The notes below the pieces were generated by a model. It saw only the letters and a list, made by a program, of their open reading frames with translations, was not told where the DNA came from and did not search any database. Below are positions 34,886-46,878 of a stretch of DNA of 64,000 nt, in pieces; within the stretch, counting starts at the first letter, position 1, and each line of letters begins with the position of its first letter. The position numbers and the translations under genes are program-made. Source of the DNA: Pezizomycotina sp. ARF18 (Eukaryota > Ascomycota); NCBI GenBank assembly GCA_002224055.1, contig AZLU01000116.1, positions 62,001-126,000 on the forward strand, given 5' to 3'.

Positions 34886-36958
34886 GGTGTCGAGGGAAGC
34901 TGCTTACGACGTCGAGACAGCATTACGCCACGCATTCTTCGTGCACGTCGTCCTCCCTAATTGATTCGATGCACCTAATGATTAGATTAATACCAAGAAA
35001 TTTAGAAACAAATGAGAAGTTTTTGAGAGGTTGTCCATTTGCCAACAGAACGGTTTTATATCAGCTGAGGTTGGGTTTCTCATATATTCTACTCATTTTT
35101 TTGAGAAGGAAGAATATACAAGTTAATATATGTATACTTTTTTCTCTTTTTTTTTTTGATGGGAAGGGCTAAAAGGACACTCTTAGGAAAAGCTTGGGAA
35201 ATGCAAGAAACTCTATCGCGCTGATACTTTATATTAAGAAACTCACAAAGCCTGTAAAGGTTTACCCTCCATTCATTGCCCTTACTCCAAAGCACGGGTA
35301 TCAACAAAACTACCAGACCGACTCCTATAGCGCCGCATCCTCTCCGGCATCACCCCGAGCCGGCTACTGAAAAGAAATTGCGAAAGGACGAAAAAGAGAA
35401 ACAACTTTCTTGTATTTGGGATTTGTTGTACATTGGAGTAGATATATAAAAAGACGCTTTTCGTTATAATAGGGTAACTACTGAAAAAAAAAAATTGTTG
35501 AATCCTATGCTTAAACCCTCGAAGTTCACTTCGAATCTAACTGTGAAAGTGGGATAGGGCAACTACAGATCATCTAGCGACTCCCTAAGGCTCGAATGAT
35601 GGCTGTTCATTTCATAATAAGAGGGAGCTATTCATAGACCATGGCCGCAGGGCGCAGATCGGCCGGCAACCGAGAAGGATTATGATTCATTCAAACGGGA
35701 ATACTCGACTTTGACATTTGGGGAGCCTCTGGATTCGAGGACTATATTTACAAGTATCAACTTCCGATGCACCCCGTAGCTCTTCATAGACAAAGGATAC
35801 GATTGCATAGGCTGGGATTGAAAAGCTTGTTTTTCTCCTGAATGGAGAAGAAGATTGACACGGGGGAAATCTGATAGGTTCATGAAGCAGGATATTTGTT
35901 TCGCGCCATTAACTTCCGATGCACCTTCGTCGCTTCGCCCCTGTGCAGCAATTTAGGGGTGGCTAAGTAGCCCTCCACAACTTCGACCCCCGAGTCACGT
36001 TACTACTACAGGTTCGTGTCGGTATTTGTCAAAGGCAGATTTCAGTGCTGCACACAGTGCGACAAAGACGCTTCCGTCAAAGAAAAGTCCGCCAAAACCT
36101 GCCCAGATCCTTCGACCCCTGAAGATTGGGCTTCTGGGCATCTTCCTTCAGCCGCAATTTGGCGAGATGTTGGCTTGGTTGAGGAGAGCTTGAAATTGCC
36201 ACCCTGGAAGAAGTAGCCAATGGTTCGCAGGGAGTCTCACACCTCATCCAGATCCATGTGATACAAGACCAGATCTTTGGAACCCGTCCACAACCTCAGA
36301 ACAAGCAAACCAACAAGCGCGGAGGGTATCCAACTGGCAAAGAGCTAATAGGTCCTTCCTAAATTTGATTAATTTTAAGGATCCCGGACGAAGCTGCATG
36401 CCTTTCCTCATGCGCTAGCCTTCCATGCCCGCCGAGACTTTGAAAGAGGGGAAAGCGACCACAGGCTGCCAGACATCTGTGACACCTGCGCTCGGCTAGC
36501 TTCGCCAAACTTTCCCAACTTCGCCTTGTCCTTTCTGTTCGCTATGTTTGAGTTTAGATTAATCGAGGGTTGGCGAACATTGGCAAAACATTGGCAAAGC
36601 TTCGAGACCTTTGAAAAACAGCAACGCGACTGGGCAGTTTCCACGAAGGCTGAGTTGGCTGGTGGAATGTGTAGTGTTCATTGACCGCTAAAGGCTTAGT
36701 TGGAGGAACAAAGGAGGGAGTCTGGAAGTTCCGTTAGCAGAAAGACAAGAAGTGTGGGAGGTGTTTCTGCAGTATTTGGATTTAGATTAATATCGCAACA
36801 ACCGTAGGAGTAAGGGGTTGAAAGACGGGAAGTGATGTGACACCAATACATGTGAACGGGCGAACTACCTTGGGCTTTGCTGTGACTGGAGGTTGAATTT
36901 ACTGCCGGCATTTTAGATGTGAATGTCTTTGATACACGACCGGCGCTAATGCTTGAGT
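34886..36958. other. Intergenic, 2 kb without a clear gene
   Basis: Contains T-rich tracts (about 35140-35158) and A runs (about 35487). A plus-strand frame at 36016-36216 (KGRFQCCTQCDKDASVKEKS) looks mildly protein-like but is short and isolated. No RNA gene seen. Confidence 0.45.
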
Positions 36959-36966
36959 TATATAAA
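36959..36966 (+). promoter_or_regulatory. TATA box of the cysteine-rich GPI-type protein gene
   Basis: TATATAAA lies 180 bases before the ATG at 37146. A C/T-rich leader follows. Confidence 0.5.
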
Positions 36967-37145
36967 GACGCTGTTCCTCCCTCTCGGTCTTTCCAAGGTC
37001 CTTGAAAGATCCGTTCTTTGTCTTTAATAGCAGCGAGATCCTTCGATACCAAACCTCGACGCGTCGAAATCTTCGCTCATCACATATCCCATCCTTCGCT
37101 TCCCGTAGAATCATCAAGACAGTTCGTCTATCATATTCAGCAATC

Positions 37146-37828
37146 ATGCATTCCACAACTCTCCTCCTTCTCGTTTCCTCCTCCGTCGCCCTCGCCGCTC
37201 GCAGCCCAGTCGACGTCCGCTACTTCGACATCTACCCTGCCCAAAAGTGCCAGGTCACCGCCAAGACAGACCTCTGCAAGAACCCTCCAAAGGATCGAAC
37301 CGTGCGGCGATGGCACCTACTGCTCGGCCGCCGCTTGCGGCACCTGGGCCGGCATGAAGGGCATGTGCTGCAACGGCACCCCGACACCTCCTTCAAGGGC
37401 ACCGTCAGCGAGCAGCTCGCGCAGGCCTGCAAGCCCTTCGCGGATGCGCTGAAGAACTACAACACGAACACGGGCAGCACGCCGATCAACAAGGGCTGCG
37501 ACGATCATTCGAAGTATTACCCTACTGGAACGAGCGCTGGCGATGGTCTGGATATTTTCACGGGTAATAAGACGGTTGCGGATTTCAGCTGCTGCTCGCT
37601 TGATAATGATTCCGTTACCGTGTTCAGTGATTTCTTGTCAACGGTCTCGTCGAGCAAGTGCATCAGCCCCTCGGTGGGTCTAAGTCGAGCGGCAGCGGTT
37701 CTTCCGGTTCGTCATCGTCAGGAAGCAGCAAGAGTGGTGGCATGACGGTTACTCCCAGCGTTGGCGGAGCGGTCGCTTCGTTGTTCGTCGCTATTCTTGC
37801 CGGTGTTGTCGGTGCTGGAATGCTCTAG
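37146..37828 (+). CDS. Secreted cysteine-rich protein with a probable GPI anchor
   Basis: About 227 residues. The signal peptide MHSTTLLLLVSSSVALAARS is followed by CQVTAKTDLCKNPPK, then CGDGTYCSAAACGTWAGMKG and MCCNGT, forming a cysteine-dense N-terminal block. After that come TVSEQLAQACKPFADALKNY, NKGCDDHSKYYPTG and VADFSCCSLDNDSVTVFSDF. The C-terminus has a Ser/Gly-rich linker and a hydrophobic tail (VASLFVAILAGVVGAGML), the standard GPI signal layout, so the product should sit on the plasma membrane or in the cell wall. Frame slips near 37288, 37378 and 37670 must be bridged. The first two compensate each other. I do not recognise a named family. A cell-wall or effector-like role is inference. 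Confidence 0.72.
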
Positions 37829-38531
37829 ATTAGTAACATGTTCCTCAATATAATTACAAAAGAGCTTTCTCTTCCTCATCCTAATGTTCAGATCCTTATA
37901 ATGAGATCACACTATGTAGCCTTAGCCTAAGTTTATGATTATCCTCTTCGATGGTGACAGTTCTCATTCTTCACTTCATTCATGTAGTTGCCATGGACTT
38001 AAATCCGAGTGTAATCTGAACGATAAAATGACGAAAAGCTCATGAACATTCGAATACTCCACCAGAAAATATCTGATAGATTCGTACCCTTGATAATAAT
38101 GATACGATCATGAGGTGCTTTATTGACTCTTGCGGCATAACCAGAAGATTAAGTTGTCAGTCCATTTTATGCCCTTTGCGATGCTTCCGAGATTTGGACG
38201 GATGTATCCGGCTCCGTTCCAGTAGCTTAGAGTCAGGCCTATGTATAACCAGCGCAAGCCGATAGTTGACGGGAAACCACTTTTATCAAAAGCGTTCTTT
38301 GTGTACTCTTAAAAGGTAAGGTATTTATCCTAAGGGTATTTACACATCGAGTTTCCTTCGACCAATGGTCTCCTTTCCTGAAACTATATGATGCTTCTTT
38401 GCGTAAGACTAAAAGCGTAAGAACGCTCATCACTTGTACTCATTGAGGGCCCGTTTCATACTTTCGTTACTTCAGTCCTTCCATCTCGTCCATAACCCTC
38501 ATGCTCCGCTAGCGATTCCTTTTATAATCCC
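37829..38531. other. Convergent 3' flanks, no gene
   Basis: Lies between the plus-strand GPI-type gene and the minus-strand TMEM184-type gene. Short frames only. Confidence 0.55.
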
Positions 38532-40161
38532 TTACCTCTGCGCCACCGGCATTGCGTTAACCTCCGCGACATACGCCACCTCGCGCGTACTGCTATTGGC
38601 GCTCTGTCCCGCGTGCACTCCTCCATCCGCCCCCTCTCCTCCCCTACTAGACCCTAACCTTCTCTCTCCTTCCCTAGTACTACTCCCACCATTACCATAA
38701 CCCCTCTCAACATCCTCACCGCCGCGAACCTCCCCTCCCACACCTCCAATGGCAGGACTCCCGCTAGTCTTCTTCGGCTCCACCCTCTCCTCTTCCTCCT
38801 TCAACTTCCTCTCCCGTCTCCTAACGCAACATAACCACTTCATCCCCTGCAAAACCCTTGACGGCGTCCCAAGGATTCAACGCGTCGCGGAGGGCGTACA
38901 TTGCTCCGCCGTATTTGATTGGTTCGGGGAGTTTATCTTTCATGACTGCTGTTTGGAGAGCGGTAAGGCGTCCTTGACGCTTCGCGAGGAGGACGCGGTG
39001 TATTCCTGCCAGGGAAGGAGAGACGTGCATTATCGCGAACGCGGTCATCTCGACGCATATGAGAAAGGTGTTCAGGCCGGTGTAGATGTCGCCGTAGGAG
39101 ATTTTGCGGGAGGGTTTTATGACGTTTTCGGTTACAAGGAGTCTATCAGGATCTGTGGAGCAAGCGTTAGTGAGGTGCACCGCCTTCTTCCGCGCGGCGC
39201 CTGGAAGAGATTTTAGTGACTCCAGAGATGGAGCGATTTGAGACTGACCTCCTGCCAGAACGAAAAGAACACGACCAGCTTAATACTCAATAGCTTCAAA
39301 AACGGCTTGTGAGCCGCCAACTCCGTCCTCAACCCCAAATAAAACGCAATCAATAAATACATCGCGATCGTAACGCCCAGCGAGCTCAAGCTTATCATCC
39401 ATATGTGCGCCCAGTACGGCTTATCACTATCGGCACAATAAAACCCCGTATACTGCGTCGCCATGGACGTGATTGTCGTCGCGACTTCGACGAAGCAGTA
39501 CTGGTACACGCCGATCCAGATTATGTTGAACCACGTGAGGCCGTGCCGGGCGGGTCGAAGATGTGCAGAAAACGAAGTTCATCCAGTCGCCGACGGGCCA
39601 TGCCACGGAGGCGGTCGGAAGTGCAGGAAGAATTGCTTTTGGGTGTGGAGAGTGGGTGCGATGTATTGGCAGAGAGGGCGAAGAAGGAGGCTATTACGAA
39701 GGCTTCGTAGCAGTCCTATGAAATCGCGAAACGGTGGTGTTAGTTGAGGAATTGTGGGGAGATTGAGAGAGGGAAGGGGACGTACACGCGCGACTTCCCA
39801 GTATACGGCGTACCAGTACCATACGTACGATGCCCACGAGACGAGGGCGTAGACAGGGATGAGGAGGAGAATGCGGATGATACTATCGCACAGGAAAACC
39901 AAGGCGTTCGGTGAGTAAAGGGCCAAGTGGGGAGATCAAACTAAAGACGATGTTTCTTTCGTTGCAAAGTATTACGTACTGTCTTTGCTCCTCAGGTACG
40001 GAGTAATGCGTCGCATGTCGGAAGACGAGGAACAACGATATCAGCGAGGCTGTTATTGCAAAAATCTGTGGTTCACGTGATGATGTTATTAGACCAATAT
40101 TTTTCCAAGTCTTTGCTATGGTGAGACATTCTGGAGAAGAAGTAAAAGAAGGGAGATCCAT
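38532..40161 (-). CDS. TMEM184 / DUF300 (organic solute transporter alpha family) multi-pass membrane protein
   Basis: Predicted seven-helix membrane protein of the Solute_trans_a family; the human relatives are TMEM184A-C and the Ost-alpha subunit. The start is ATG 40161. The first helix and signature are ITASLISLFLVFRHATHYSV with PEEQRH. An intron (39979-39883) joins to IIRILLLIPVYALVSWASY, which is diagnostic. After a second intron (39785-39716) come DCYEAFVIASFFAL and CQYIAPTLHTQKQFFLHF, then WPVGDWMNFVF, VYQYCFVEVATTITSMATQY and LLSIKLVVFFSFWQE. A possible 48-bp intron (39248-39201) precedes KISYGDIYTGLNTFLICVEM and NPWDAVKGF. The C-terminal tail is Gly/Glu-rich and disordered. Slips near 39.67, 39.57, 39.2 and 38.97 kb are required. 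All conserved motifs are present in order, so the protein is probably functional. Confidence 0.9.
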
Positions 40162-41982
40162 ACACCAGACGTTATCACCCGATAGTATGTAAGCTGTACG
40201 TGCCGATTATCGGGTCCACCTTCCCTGTTGTTTTTCCTGGAAATTAGCCTTGCGCGAAAGGACGAAAAATCAGAGATAGAACCCAGTTTGTCGTACAGTG
40301 TACTTATCCTCCGAATTGCAGATTGGCTTTGTCATTATGAACCAGCATTTGACGAAACGTAGCGGGAACTATCGCGATGATGACTGTAGGTAGAATAGTC
40401 AGGGAATCCAGGTCGTTGTCTCTCGTGTTGTCGCGATTGCGGGGAAGCAATAGGGAGCTGGAGCGATGATAAGAGATATTTAAAATAGGAGGTTGGCGAG
40501 GAGACGAAAGCAGGTGTTGGAGGCGATGGCGGCACCCCGAGATTTAAAAAGGGAAAGTTCTGTTAAGTACAGGAAAATGTGATAGAGCTGTTTCTAGTGT
40601 GTGATTGGCGCTCGATCGTTGCAGCTTAATGATAGAACCGCTTCAGAACTCCAGAAGAAACGAAAGATAGGACCGTCCAAATATGCAGATGCAAGATGCA
40701 CAGTGGAAGAACAAGAGGCAGTGCTAACGGCTTCCTTTCGTGGTCCGGAAGTTTAGCGAAAAGCGGCTCTTTACTGGTAGCGGGAGAAATGAATTGCGAT
40801 GATACGATGTGTTGTGGTCACCCAGGATAGGTTTACTGCCTCCTAGAGCCTCCACAATGCAGCGGTACGGCTGGGGAAAGGCCTATTTTTACCTCCTCGG
40901 ATGAAACAGATGTCGAACTCTCAACGTCCTTGCTTCGTAGATAGATATGAACGTAAAGAGTCGTACGATGGTTGAAGAATGAAGAGTGACCTGAGGAATA
41001 TGGAGAGAGTCTAGAGCATCATAAGTTCGGTGCTCTTTGAACCTTTTTTTGGATCGCTGCAGATATAACAAAGAACCTTTTTCCTTTACGTCACAGATTC
41101 GCGTTCGGTTGGGGTCGCAATCTCGTCTTGGAGGGATGGCGCTTTTCGTAAGTGGTGAGTGCTCAAAGCGATTTCTGGAGATGACCCCTTTAAGCTTTTT
41201 CTTCTTGCGATATGGACTATATAAGCGAGAGAACCGGGAGTTCCCCCTAGACGTGCTTCTGCTATTTTAAAAAGCATAAATTTTCTCGAGGTTAAAGTAT
41301 CAAGATTATCGTAATAAGTTTTTGCAACGAGTCCCTATACACTCTATTGAAGTTTGAGAGTCTTGCTTGCGATTGCACTTGTTTATCGAGCGGAGAATCG
41401 GGAGATCGTGCTCGGGTATCCATCCGTACTCCGCGATCGTCAGCTCTTGTAGTAGCTTCAACCCACGGAGTTATCATGATGCGAGATCTTGTTCATATCT
41501 GTCAAAGGAAGTCCTAGTATGGACTCTTCAAGTTCCATTGATAGCCGTCGAATCTACGCTGGAACCTTTATATAAATCCCCAAGCTAATAAAAAAATCTC
41601 CTAATTGCTAATGTTATTTTTGATGGTTTGAAAGAAACTGACGAACATCAGTGTTTGAGGAAGGCAGCGGAGCAAGCATGAAGTCGTGAAACAGTGGTGC
41701 CACTGCAGATTAACGAACTTCTCCTCGGGGAACAGTCTCGAGGAGCAGCGATTCGCTTTAAGGTATTTTCAAATATATTAATAGTACACTACTATACACT
41801 GGAATTTTTTGGTTCGCGTAGTCCCTTACCAACCTTCTGGAATTCATGCTCCACCGCAGCGATTCTTTGCTAAGCATCTGCCTATCAGCGGTGCATTATC
41901 TGAGAAGACATCTAGAACATCGCTTATCAACGTAGAGAGAATATATGGTCCGACATGAACACACAGGGCAGATTTTTAGATA
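40162..41982. other. Intergenic, no supportable gene
   Basis: Shadow-sized frames on both strands (for example 41086-41277, 41367-41588) without domains. Sequence complexity is normal. Confidence 0.5.
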
Positions 41983-41990
41983 ATATAAAT
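41983..41990 (+). promoter_or_regulatory. TATA box of the small secreted protein gene
   Basis: ATATAAAT lies about 130 bases before the ATG at 42121. A C/T-rich leader with CCTCCTCATC and CTGCTCCTCCCC lies between. Confidence 0.5.
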
Positions 41991-42120
41991 TGAGCCATCT
42001 ACAAAAGACCTCCTCATCTGAATCACATCCTTACAACTGCTCCTCCCCAATTCTATAAGCTCGTCACTTACATACCGTTCTACGTACTCTTTTTTACCGC
42101 GAAGTTAGCCTCCTGTAGCA

Positions 42121-42536
42121 ATGAAGCTCAATCTCCTTCCACCTACTCTGCTCCTGCTACTCCTCTCTACGGCCTCCTCTATCCCATAGCCGAAAGCAGC
42201 ACCAACTGGCCCCAACTCTCCGACGACGATAATCCTCTCACCCTCCCTAGCTTCATCTTCTTCGAGTTTAGGTTCGGCGAGCTGACGCTCTACCTCCAAT
42301 CTACCCGTTACTGCCTCGTCTTGGGCTAGCAGCAGCGGAGCGATCACGCGAATATCAATAGCTTTCCCGCTAGCAAACTGAATGTTGCGAATCAGCCGGC
42401 GGTGGTAACGCTCGTCGGGACGCAGGTACCAGCATGGACGGATTACGGCGAGCGGAGGAAATGGAGGGGACATACTGTGATGGACGGGTTGAAGTTTTTG
42501 GTTGAGACTGGGTGGGAGAAACTGAGGGGTGCGTAG
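42121..42536 (+). CDS. Small secreted protein, unrecognised
   Basis: ATG 42121 opens a clear signal peptide (MKLNLLPPTLLLLLLSTASS). After a one-base slip near 42183 the text reads LYPIAESSTNWPQLSDDDNP and LPSFIFFEFRFGELTLYLQS, then TRYCLVL. Past a break near 42330 it continues as VVTLVGTQVPAWTDYGERRK and MDGLKFLVETGWEKLRGA, stopping at 42534. Total is about 139 residues with few cysteines. The opposite-strand open frame (42473-42105) is a shadow: the signal peptide, the TATA box and the aromatic-rich natural composition all favour the plus strand. It could be an effector-type or cell-wall protein, but no family is recognised. Confidence 0.55.
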
Positions 42537-42776
42537 GTGTTAATACGCCTAGAGGCAATGTGAAGGAGTTCGTGAAGGGGCGTAGATGTTTGTAAAGAAC
42601 TAGAAAGCCTTCGTGATTTTGTAAATTATAAAATATATTGTCCTACCAAGCGGGGGCATCATGATGGATTGGTAGCAAGAAGGACGAGGTTTTCTGCGAG
42701 GCTGAACCAAGGAATATTCGATCTTCACGGAATAAGACATTACATCTTTAACTTCAGCCTTCACCAAAAAAAAGCA

Positions 42777-43967
42777 ATGTCGTCGCCACTAGCAGATAAA
42801 GCTACGCTCCTGGCTCGTTTCAGGCGTGGCTGCTGGTAACTTTCTTAGTCGTCCTCGACTCCATCACGCACCCTCTAGACTCTCCACTGCTGCCAGCGAA
42901 AGAAACGCGAGATAACCAAGGGCACCGCCTCATCCGCCGTATACTTCCACTAGACCCCAGCGTGTCATCGGCGCGCTAACGTACGCTCTCGTCGCGGTGG
43001 TGACGTGTTAAACCGGAAAAAGCTCTTCAGTAACCCCTCAGCTAGAAATAGACGACATCGCCGCAACGCTTGTCCCCGTCGTCGTGTGCCGGACAGCCAG
43101 CGTTGCAATCCCCTCCGTTATGCTCGCGTGCTGGGCTACCAAAATTTCCGCTGGGGTTACGAGCTCTACCGCTTTTACTGGCTGGAGTATCGAGCCCTGG
43201 AGCAAGAAGGTGAGAGCTCGGCGGAGAAGAAACGGACGGTGAAGGAGTTACGATGTGACTATTCCCACTGAAGTACCTCGCGTTCTTTATAGCGCTCGTG
43301 CTGGTCAACATCGCAAAACTATCCATTCCCTGCGGAACCGATTTATACCCGCTCATCGCGTCAGCTACGAATCCGCCCGACGACGTGTTCGCAGCGATCC
43401 TCGTGAAGGCAAGCCCATGGGTTTCAACTATCCGACCAAGCCCACACGCGGAAGGAGATACGCACGGACATACCGCGCGACCAACTCTACTGCCAAGTGA
43501 ACCTAGTCTCGTGAGCTGGTGGTCCTTCTTCGCGATCAATATCCCGCTGCTCCTGCTAGCCCGCGTGTACTACCTCCATGATCCCTACGGCGTTTCTACG
43601 ACCGTCGCTGCGCGCTGTCGAATAATAGTCCGCTAGTGCGAAAGCATCAGGCGCCGACGTGGATCTTCGTTGTCACATTCGCTATGGCGGCGGTGTCCGT
43701 CGTTTAGTCGCTTATGGCGGCGTTCGTCGCTCACTCGTCTCTTTGGCTACGTTGGTAAATACGCTCGAAGCGATGGCGAACGTATTCACGGGGGATATTA
43801 AAGCCAATTTCCCTTCCACGGCGGCGAGGATAGGGGACTTGGATCAGGTCGTCGCGGTGATGGGAGGGGCGGCCGCGATAGGGTTAGCTTGTTTTGCTGC
43901 GATATGGAGTGGATGGACGAGGGGGGAAAAGGGGAAGGTCATGGGAAGGTGGATGAGGAGGGGGTAG
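42777..43967 (+). CDS. Multi-pass membrane protein, hypothetical
   Basis: ATG 42777 gives MSSPLADKATLLARF. One slip later a hydrophobic segment follows (AWLLVTFLVVLDSITHPL). Further hydrophobic segments appear in shifted frames: LEIDDIAATLVPVVVCRTAS (about 43.05 kb), KYLAFFIALVLVNIAKL (about 43.27 kb), SWWSFFAINIPLLLLARVYY (about 43.52 kb), TWIFVVTFAMAAVSVV (about 43.66 kb) and VVAVMGGAAAIGLACFAAIW (about 43.85 kb), ending with a basic tail and TAG at 43965. Six or so helices separated by short polar loops suggest a membrane channel, receptor or transporter. The LHDPYGVSTTV loop matches no family I know. The long minus-strand frame at 43539-43042 is a shadow of the plus-strand coding. Confidence 0.5.
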
Positions 43968-44348
43968 AGTTGATGTCATGCGAGGGCGGTGGAGATCGAG
44001 AGCACAGCTGTGGAAGAGGTGGAGCCTAGGGAAACGGCATAGACACTAGTCCCGGGCTCATATTGCTATTCCAATACCTGCATTCGTTCGCAAAGAGTAA
44101 GGACTTTAGGAGCTGAAGCAATTTCTCGGCTGGAAAGTGGCGTCACGGTAAGAATGTCTGCCCGCAATTGGTATAGTACTCAAGTTGTAATCATTATCGT
44201 ACACGTCCCTCGGACTTAAATGAAGCCTTTATTATTTAACCTAATGAATACATAAAAAGGAAATACATATTACACTTTTCAAATTTTTCGACTCTGGATA
44301 CTAGAGCTATATGATTGCTCAAAGCTGTTTCTCTTATCTTTCTATTTG
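43968..44348. other. Convergent 3' flanks, no gene
   Basis: AT-rich 3' region between two converging genes. No coding signal. Confidence 0.6.
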
Positions 44349-45757
44349 TTATCCTATACCTTGTCGATGACGAGCCCTAATTCCAGCTACGCAGACGGCT
44401 GGCATGATGAAAAAGCAAACCACCCTCGCCACGGCGAGAGAGAGTTGGTTGGATAGCTTTCCGCCACCGCTATCAAGCCCGCCCTTAGCACCCAACTGCG
44501 CCTTGCTCCCCACCTCGTCGAGCCGGGTAACCTTCGGCGACAACCGTTCCAAATCCGCCAGCTTCCGAATACATTCTTTAATCGTGGCGGCGCCCTGTCC
44601 CCGCCGCGGTTGGTTCGCCAGTTCCAGCTTCATTCTTAGATTCCTTACCACCCCTTTCCTCTGCGTCCAAACTCTGCCACTCCCCACGTTACTCTTCGCT
44701 TTCGCAAAATCTGCTTTCATCCATCTATAATACTTATACTTCATCTCGCTGCTCACGGAGCCGGTTTCATCGTCCCAGTTTCGTCGTGTGTTTCTTGGAT
44801 ACTTATCATTGTATCTAAACACTCCTCAAAGTCTTTTGAGTATGGAGCCCACTTCTTCCATGTATCGATGTCTTTGGTATTCTCTTCTGGGAACGGGAGC
44901 GGGTAGAAACCGCCGCAAGATTCGGCTAGGAGTCGAGGCCTTACTGCAGTGGTCTTCAGCGGTGGCCGTAGAGGTGAGGGCGTTGAGGCAGGGAGGGCAT
45001 TTCTCGACGGCGTCGGTTGCGTCTGCATCGTCATCTTCGTCTTCGCTTCCAGACCAATCGCTAGTATCACTGTCTTCATCGTCGTCGTCGCCATCGTAGT
45101 CGTCGTCCTCGTCGGAATCTAGACAGGTACATTCGACACCGGTTGCCTCCTTCAACAAGCCCAAATGGCACTTGGCAACGCTGTGATCCACGAAAGCCTG
45201 GTCTCTACCGCTCGCTAGCTCGGGATTCTCGTCGAGGACCGTCTGCATCTCCTCCAAAATTCCCAGGGCGACGTTATACTCCTCGTCCGCGAAGAATGCA
45301 GCATAGCGGACGGTATGCAGCGTTAACCTCGCTTCAAACGCGTTGTAGTCGTACTCCCCGTCATCCTCTTCGTCGGTTTCGTACTCGTCGGAGTCGTAGG
45401 AATTTTTCCACGTCCTCCTCACCTTCTTCCTTATCCCTCTCATCCTGCTGGTCGACCGGCTGCGTTAATTTCCGGTGAAGGGGGATAGGGAGGGCTGCTG
45501 CTGTGCTCGCTCACGTCATTCTCGGTGTTACCGTGTCGTCGGTCATCAAAAAGTTCATTGTCGAGCGATATACAGTCGTCCCCACTACCGAATGAGAACG
45601 TGAGCTCGTCGAAGGCGGAACTCGACGGCGACGGGGAGCGGTTGATGTCTGTGAGATACCTCGCGCGATCAGCGGTTTCCTTAGCTCTGCTTCAAGCCGT
45701 TCGTTTCGTTCTTTGCATCGGCCTGGCTCGGGAGGTGGCACTGGAACTCCATCAGCA
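44349..45757 (-). CDS. Helical-repeat, acidic, tail-anchored protein (cluster member M)
   Basis: The minus-strand gene begins upstream of 45443, perhaps at an ATG near 45757. N-terminal text includes KERNERLEAELRKPLIARGI and SSSAFDELTFSFGSGDDC. From about 45.38 kb it reads YNAFEARLTLHTVRYAAFFA, then EEYNVALGILEEMQTVLDEN and AFVDHSVAKCHLGLLKEATG, a TPR-like helical hairpin pair. An Asp/Glu-rich stretch follows (DEDDDYDGDDDDEDSDTSDW). After slips near 44.97 and 44.8 kb come KDFEECLDTMISIQE and SSEMKYKYYRWMKADFAKAK, a basic linker, and a C-terminal hydrophobic helix (LAVARVVCFFIMPAVCVAGI). Order of parts and the Y-x-W-M...W segment resemble the three plus-strand genes to the right, so I treat it as a diverged relative. 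No catalytic motif is seen. Confidence 0.6.
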
Positions 45758-46247
45758 TACCTGCCTTGCCTGGAGCTGAAGGTGGTCTAGGTCTATTCCT
45801 GTTCTTGGTTCATCTTCTCTTTGATTTAATACTTTTTTTTTTGTAAAAATTTGGCGTCCAGTTTTGATATTGGAAACGGTGATGAAGATCGGCTAGAGGC
45901 GCTACAAGCGGGAGTAGAAAGCTCGAGTCCCCATCGCTTTTTGATATGATGGGGGATAACCTTTCTCCACGTTGTCTTCGTTCATCAAGCTTTTGGATAT
46001 CGACGTGTCCATTCACCTGGCAATCTGTTAGAGGAAAGCTTATCGTTTGTTTAAGTTTTGGACATCCCCATTCTAAACCTAATGTAGTCGAGAAGCCCGT
46101 TTCCGCAGGAGACAGTGATGGCATTGGGTTGTTTTTCTAAGACAAAGTATCCGGCGAAAAAGTTTGAAGATGGAAGAAATCTTCTGCCCGTAATTCTAAC
46201 TTCGTTACAAAACTACATTCACGATCATCATTCACCCTAACTGAGGA

Positions 46248-46878
46248 GAATCCAGCATTTAGATAAGCAAAAAGCTCACAGAAAAATGGGGCCAAAACTC
46301 AGAGTCGGATAACGCAGTAGCAGCGCCTCGGGTCCTCCTAGCTACGATGAATCGAGAGAGGCAGCTCCAACCTTCTTGCTCTATACCCCCACTGCAGCAC
46401 GCACTCAAGCTGCGCCTTTCTCAGCCCGAACGATAGCCTATCGCGAAAACCACATCACCATGGCGTCAATGCCAGCACACATTAGCGACAACCTGACGAG
46501 CTCCAGTCTTCGAGTCCCGACCGCAGTTGCGCGTAATGCGGGAGCGAGCAGGCCATCGGAATCCAGCATTTAGATAAGCAAAAGCTCACAGAAAAATGGG
46601 GACCACAAACTCAGAGTCGGATAACGCCAGTAGCAGCGCCTCGGGTCCTCCTAGCTACGATGAATCGAGAGAGGCAGCTCCAACCTTCTTGCTCCTATAC
46701 CCCCACTGCACGCACTCAAGCTGCCGCCTTTCTCAGCCCGAACGATAGCCATATCGCGAACAACCACTCACCATGCGCGTCAACTGCCAGCACACATTCA
46801 CGACAACCTGACGAAGCTCCAGTCTTCGAGTCCCGAGCCGCAGCATGCGCGTAATGCGGGAGGCGAGCAGGGCCATCG
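46248..46878. repeat. Tandem duplication, 311/320-bp copies overlapping the start of cluster gene A
   Basis: Copy 1 (46248-46558) and copy 2 (46559-46878) both begin GAATCCAGCATTTAGATAAG and end GGCCATCG. The copies differ almost only by single-base gaps, with copy 1 the shorter. Only copy 2 keeps the start of gene A in frame (MGTTNSESDNASSSAS). Confidence 0.92.

Noticed and set aside
42105-42473. 122-codon minus-strand open frame
   Set aside because: The plus strand has a TATA box, a clear signal peptide and better composition, so this is treated as a shadow.
43042-43539. 165-codon minus-strand open frame
   Set aside because: Opposite-strand shadow of the plus-strand membrane protein; hydrophobic helices and a coherent order appear only on the plus strand.
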